From positions 180,132,949-180,196,948 of the forward strand of contig OZ017738.1 in NCBI GenBank assembly GCA_963969285.1: DNA of 64,000 nucleotides, given 5' to 3'. The position numbers and the translations under genes are program-made. Source of the stretch: Odontomyia ornata. Its lineage: Eukaryota; Arthropoda; Insecta; Diptera; Stratiomyidae. The notes under the pieces were generated by a model. The model ran no database searches and was not told the DNA's origin. It saw only the letters and a list, made by a program, of their open reading frames with translations. This document shows positions 63,564 to 64,000 of the stretch, one piece after another (positions within the stretch are counted from its first letter, which is position 1; every line of letters begins with the position of its first letter).

Positions 63564-64000
63564 GATGGCTTCCCTCCGCTGGGGGGCCCCGGGGAAAGTG
63601 ACGGTGTGAAATTGGCAAGTGTCAACAAGCGGAGACACACGAGCACCCAGGATACCGCAGATGCCGGTCGCAAAACACAAGTGCTCGAGGATAGACAGGA
63701 GGTGTGTCGCCTTCGAAGTGAAATCGAAGAGCTCAAGGCAAGAATTCAAACGTACGAAGAAATGTTCAAGACGGCAAAAAAAGTTCAAGAGAGTGATCCG
63801 ATACGAAAAATCGAAAAACAGAAGAAAGCTGCAAATCAAATAATCACTGAAGAGGTATTAAGTGCTGGTGGCACCAACGAAAGCCAGAACTACTTTGCGG
63901 CGCTGGATGGACTCCAACAGGAGATGGATGTAGACGAAGGTAATAAAGATGATAATTTTATCTTATATTTAAAAAATAAAAATAATGAAAGTAGAAATAA
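63552..64000 (+). CDS. ORF1 of a LINE-J-related element, runs off the window
   Basis: Open from ATG 63552 to the window end (149 codons, no stop). Starts MEEPDGFPPLGGPG, the same N-terminus as copy g ORF1. A charged coiled-coil-like segment follows (EIEELKARIQTYEEMFKTAK), then TEEVLSAGGTNESQNYFAAL and an Asn/Asp-rich stretch parallel to residues 135-190 of copy g. Diverged enough to be a separate subfamily. It is intact so far as visible and may belong to an active element. Confidence 0.85.
   Translation, partial: MEEPDGFPPLGGPGESDGVKLASVNKRRHTSTQDTADAGRKTQVLEDRQEVCRLRSEIEELKARIQTYEEMFKTAKKVQESDPIRKIEKQKKAANQIITEEVLSAGGTNESQNYFAALDGLQQEMDVDEGNKDDNFILYLKNKNNESRN

Noticed and set aside
63327..63839. 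170-codon minus-strand ORF and its overlapping relatives with internal repeats
   Set aside because: Antisense shadow of the 115-bp monomers and of LINE-J-type ORF1, which is open on the plus strand.

Overview
The window is eukaryotic, almost certainly an insect and most likely a dipteran. It has spliced genes with GT-AG introns, an AT-rich background, and transposon families typical of flies: mariner, maT, hAT, Jockey, CR1/L2-like, RTE, Penelope, Ty3/gypsy, and a (GTCY)n repeat resembling mini-me/DINE-1. There are only two recognisable functional host genes. The first is the 5' end of the exocyst gene Sec8 (minus strand, exons at 2048-2104 and 1195-1532). The second is a divergent alpha-tubulin gene (plus strand, exons at 34877-35093, 48295-48715 and 48768-49479). 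Everything else is mobile DNA, its debris, or pseudogenes.

Layout. 1-0.8 kb: 3' end of a CR1/L2-like LINE ('LINE-C') in a Sec8 intron. 2.4-7.7 kb: a structurally complete hAT element with an 8-bp target duplication, just upstream of Sec8, carrying a nested mariner. 8.3-11.5 kb: a decayed Penelope-like element with an inverted 5' terminus, a hammerhead-like ribozyme and an inserted 534-bp inverted-repeat element. 11.6-12.2 kb: unrecognised small ORFs. 13.1-17.0 kb: frameshifted intronless gene copies (me31B/DDX6 in two halves around an SLC25A16-like carrier, then a ZC3H11A-like CCCH protein). 18-34 kb: intergenic repeats, namely an unclassified dispersed family, a gypsy integrase remnant, RTE LINE remnants and (GTCY)n elements with conserved terminal hairpins.

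34.9-49.5 kb is the alpha-tubulin gene. Its second identifiable intron is 13.2 kb and filled with TEs: LINE-C copies interrupted by mariner, a gypsy gag-protease remnant, and a three-level nest in which a Jockey LINE sits inside a maT-like transposon inside a LINE-C copy. The two lower levels can be resolved to the base by their target duplications.

49.8-64 kb is dominated by one Jockey-clade LINE ('LINE-J'). Most copies lie head-to-tail on the minus strand. One is nearly full length (about 51999-57471, ORF1 plus ORF2), and 5'-truncated copies are joined through (TTTGAC)n tails. The arrangement recalls the Drosophila HeT-A/TART telomeric arrays, although plus-strand copies and the adjacent tubulin gene complicate that reading. 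At the right edge an ORF1 of a related subfamily starts behind two nearly identical 115-bp 5' repeats and runs off the window.
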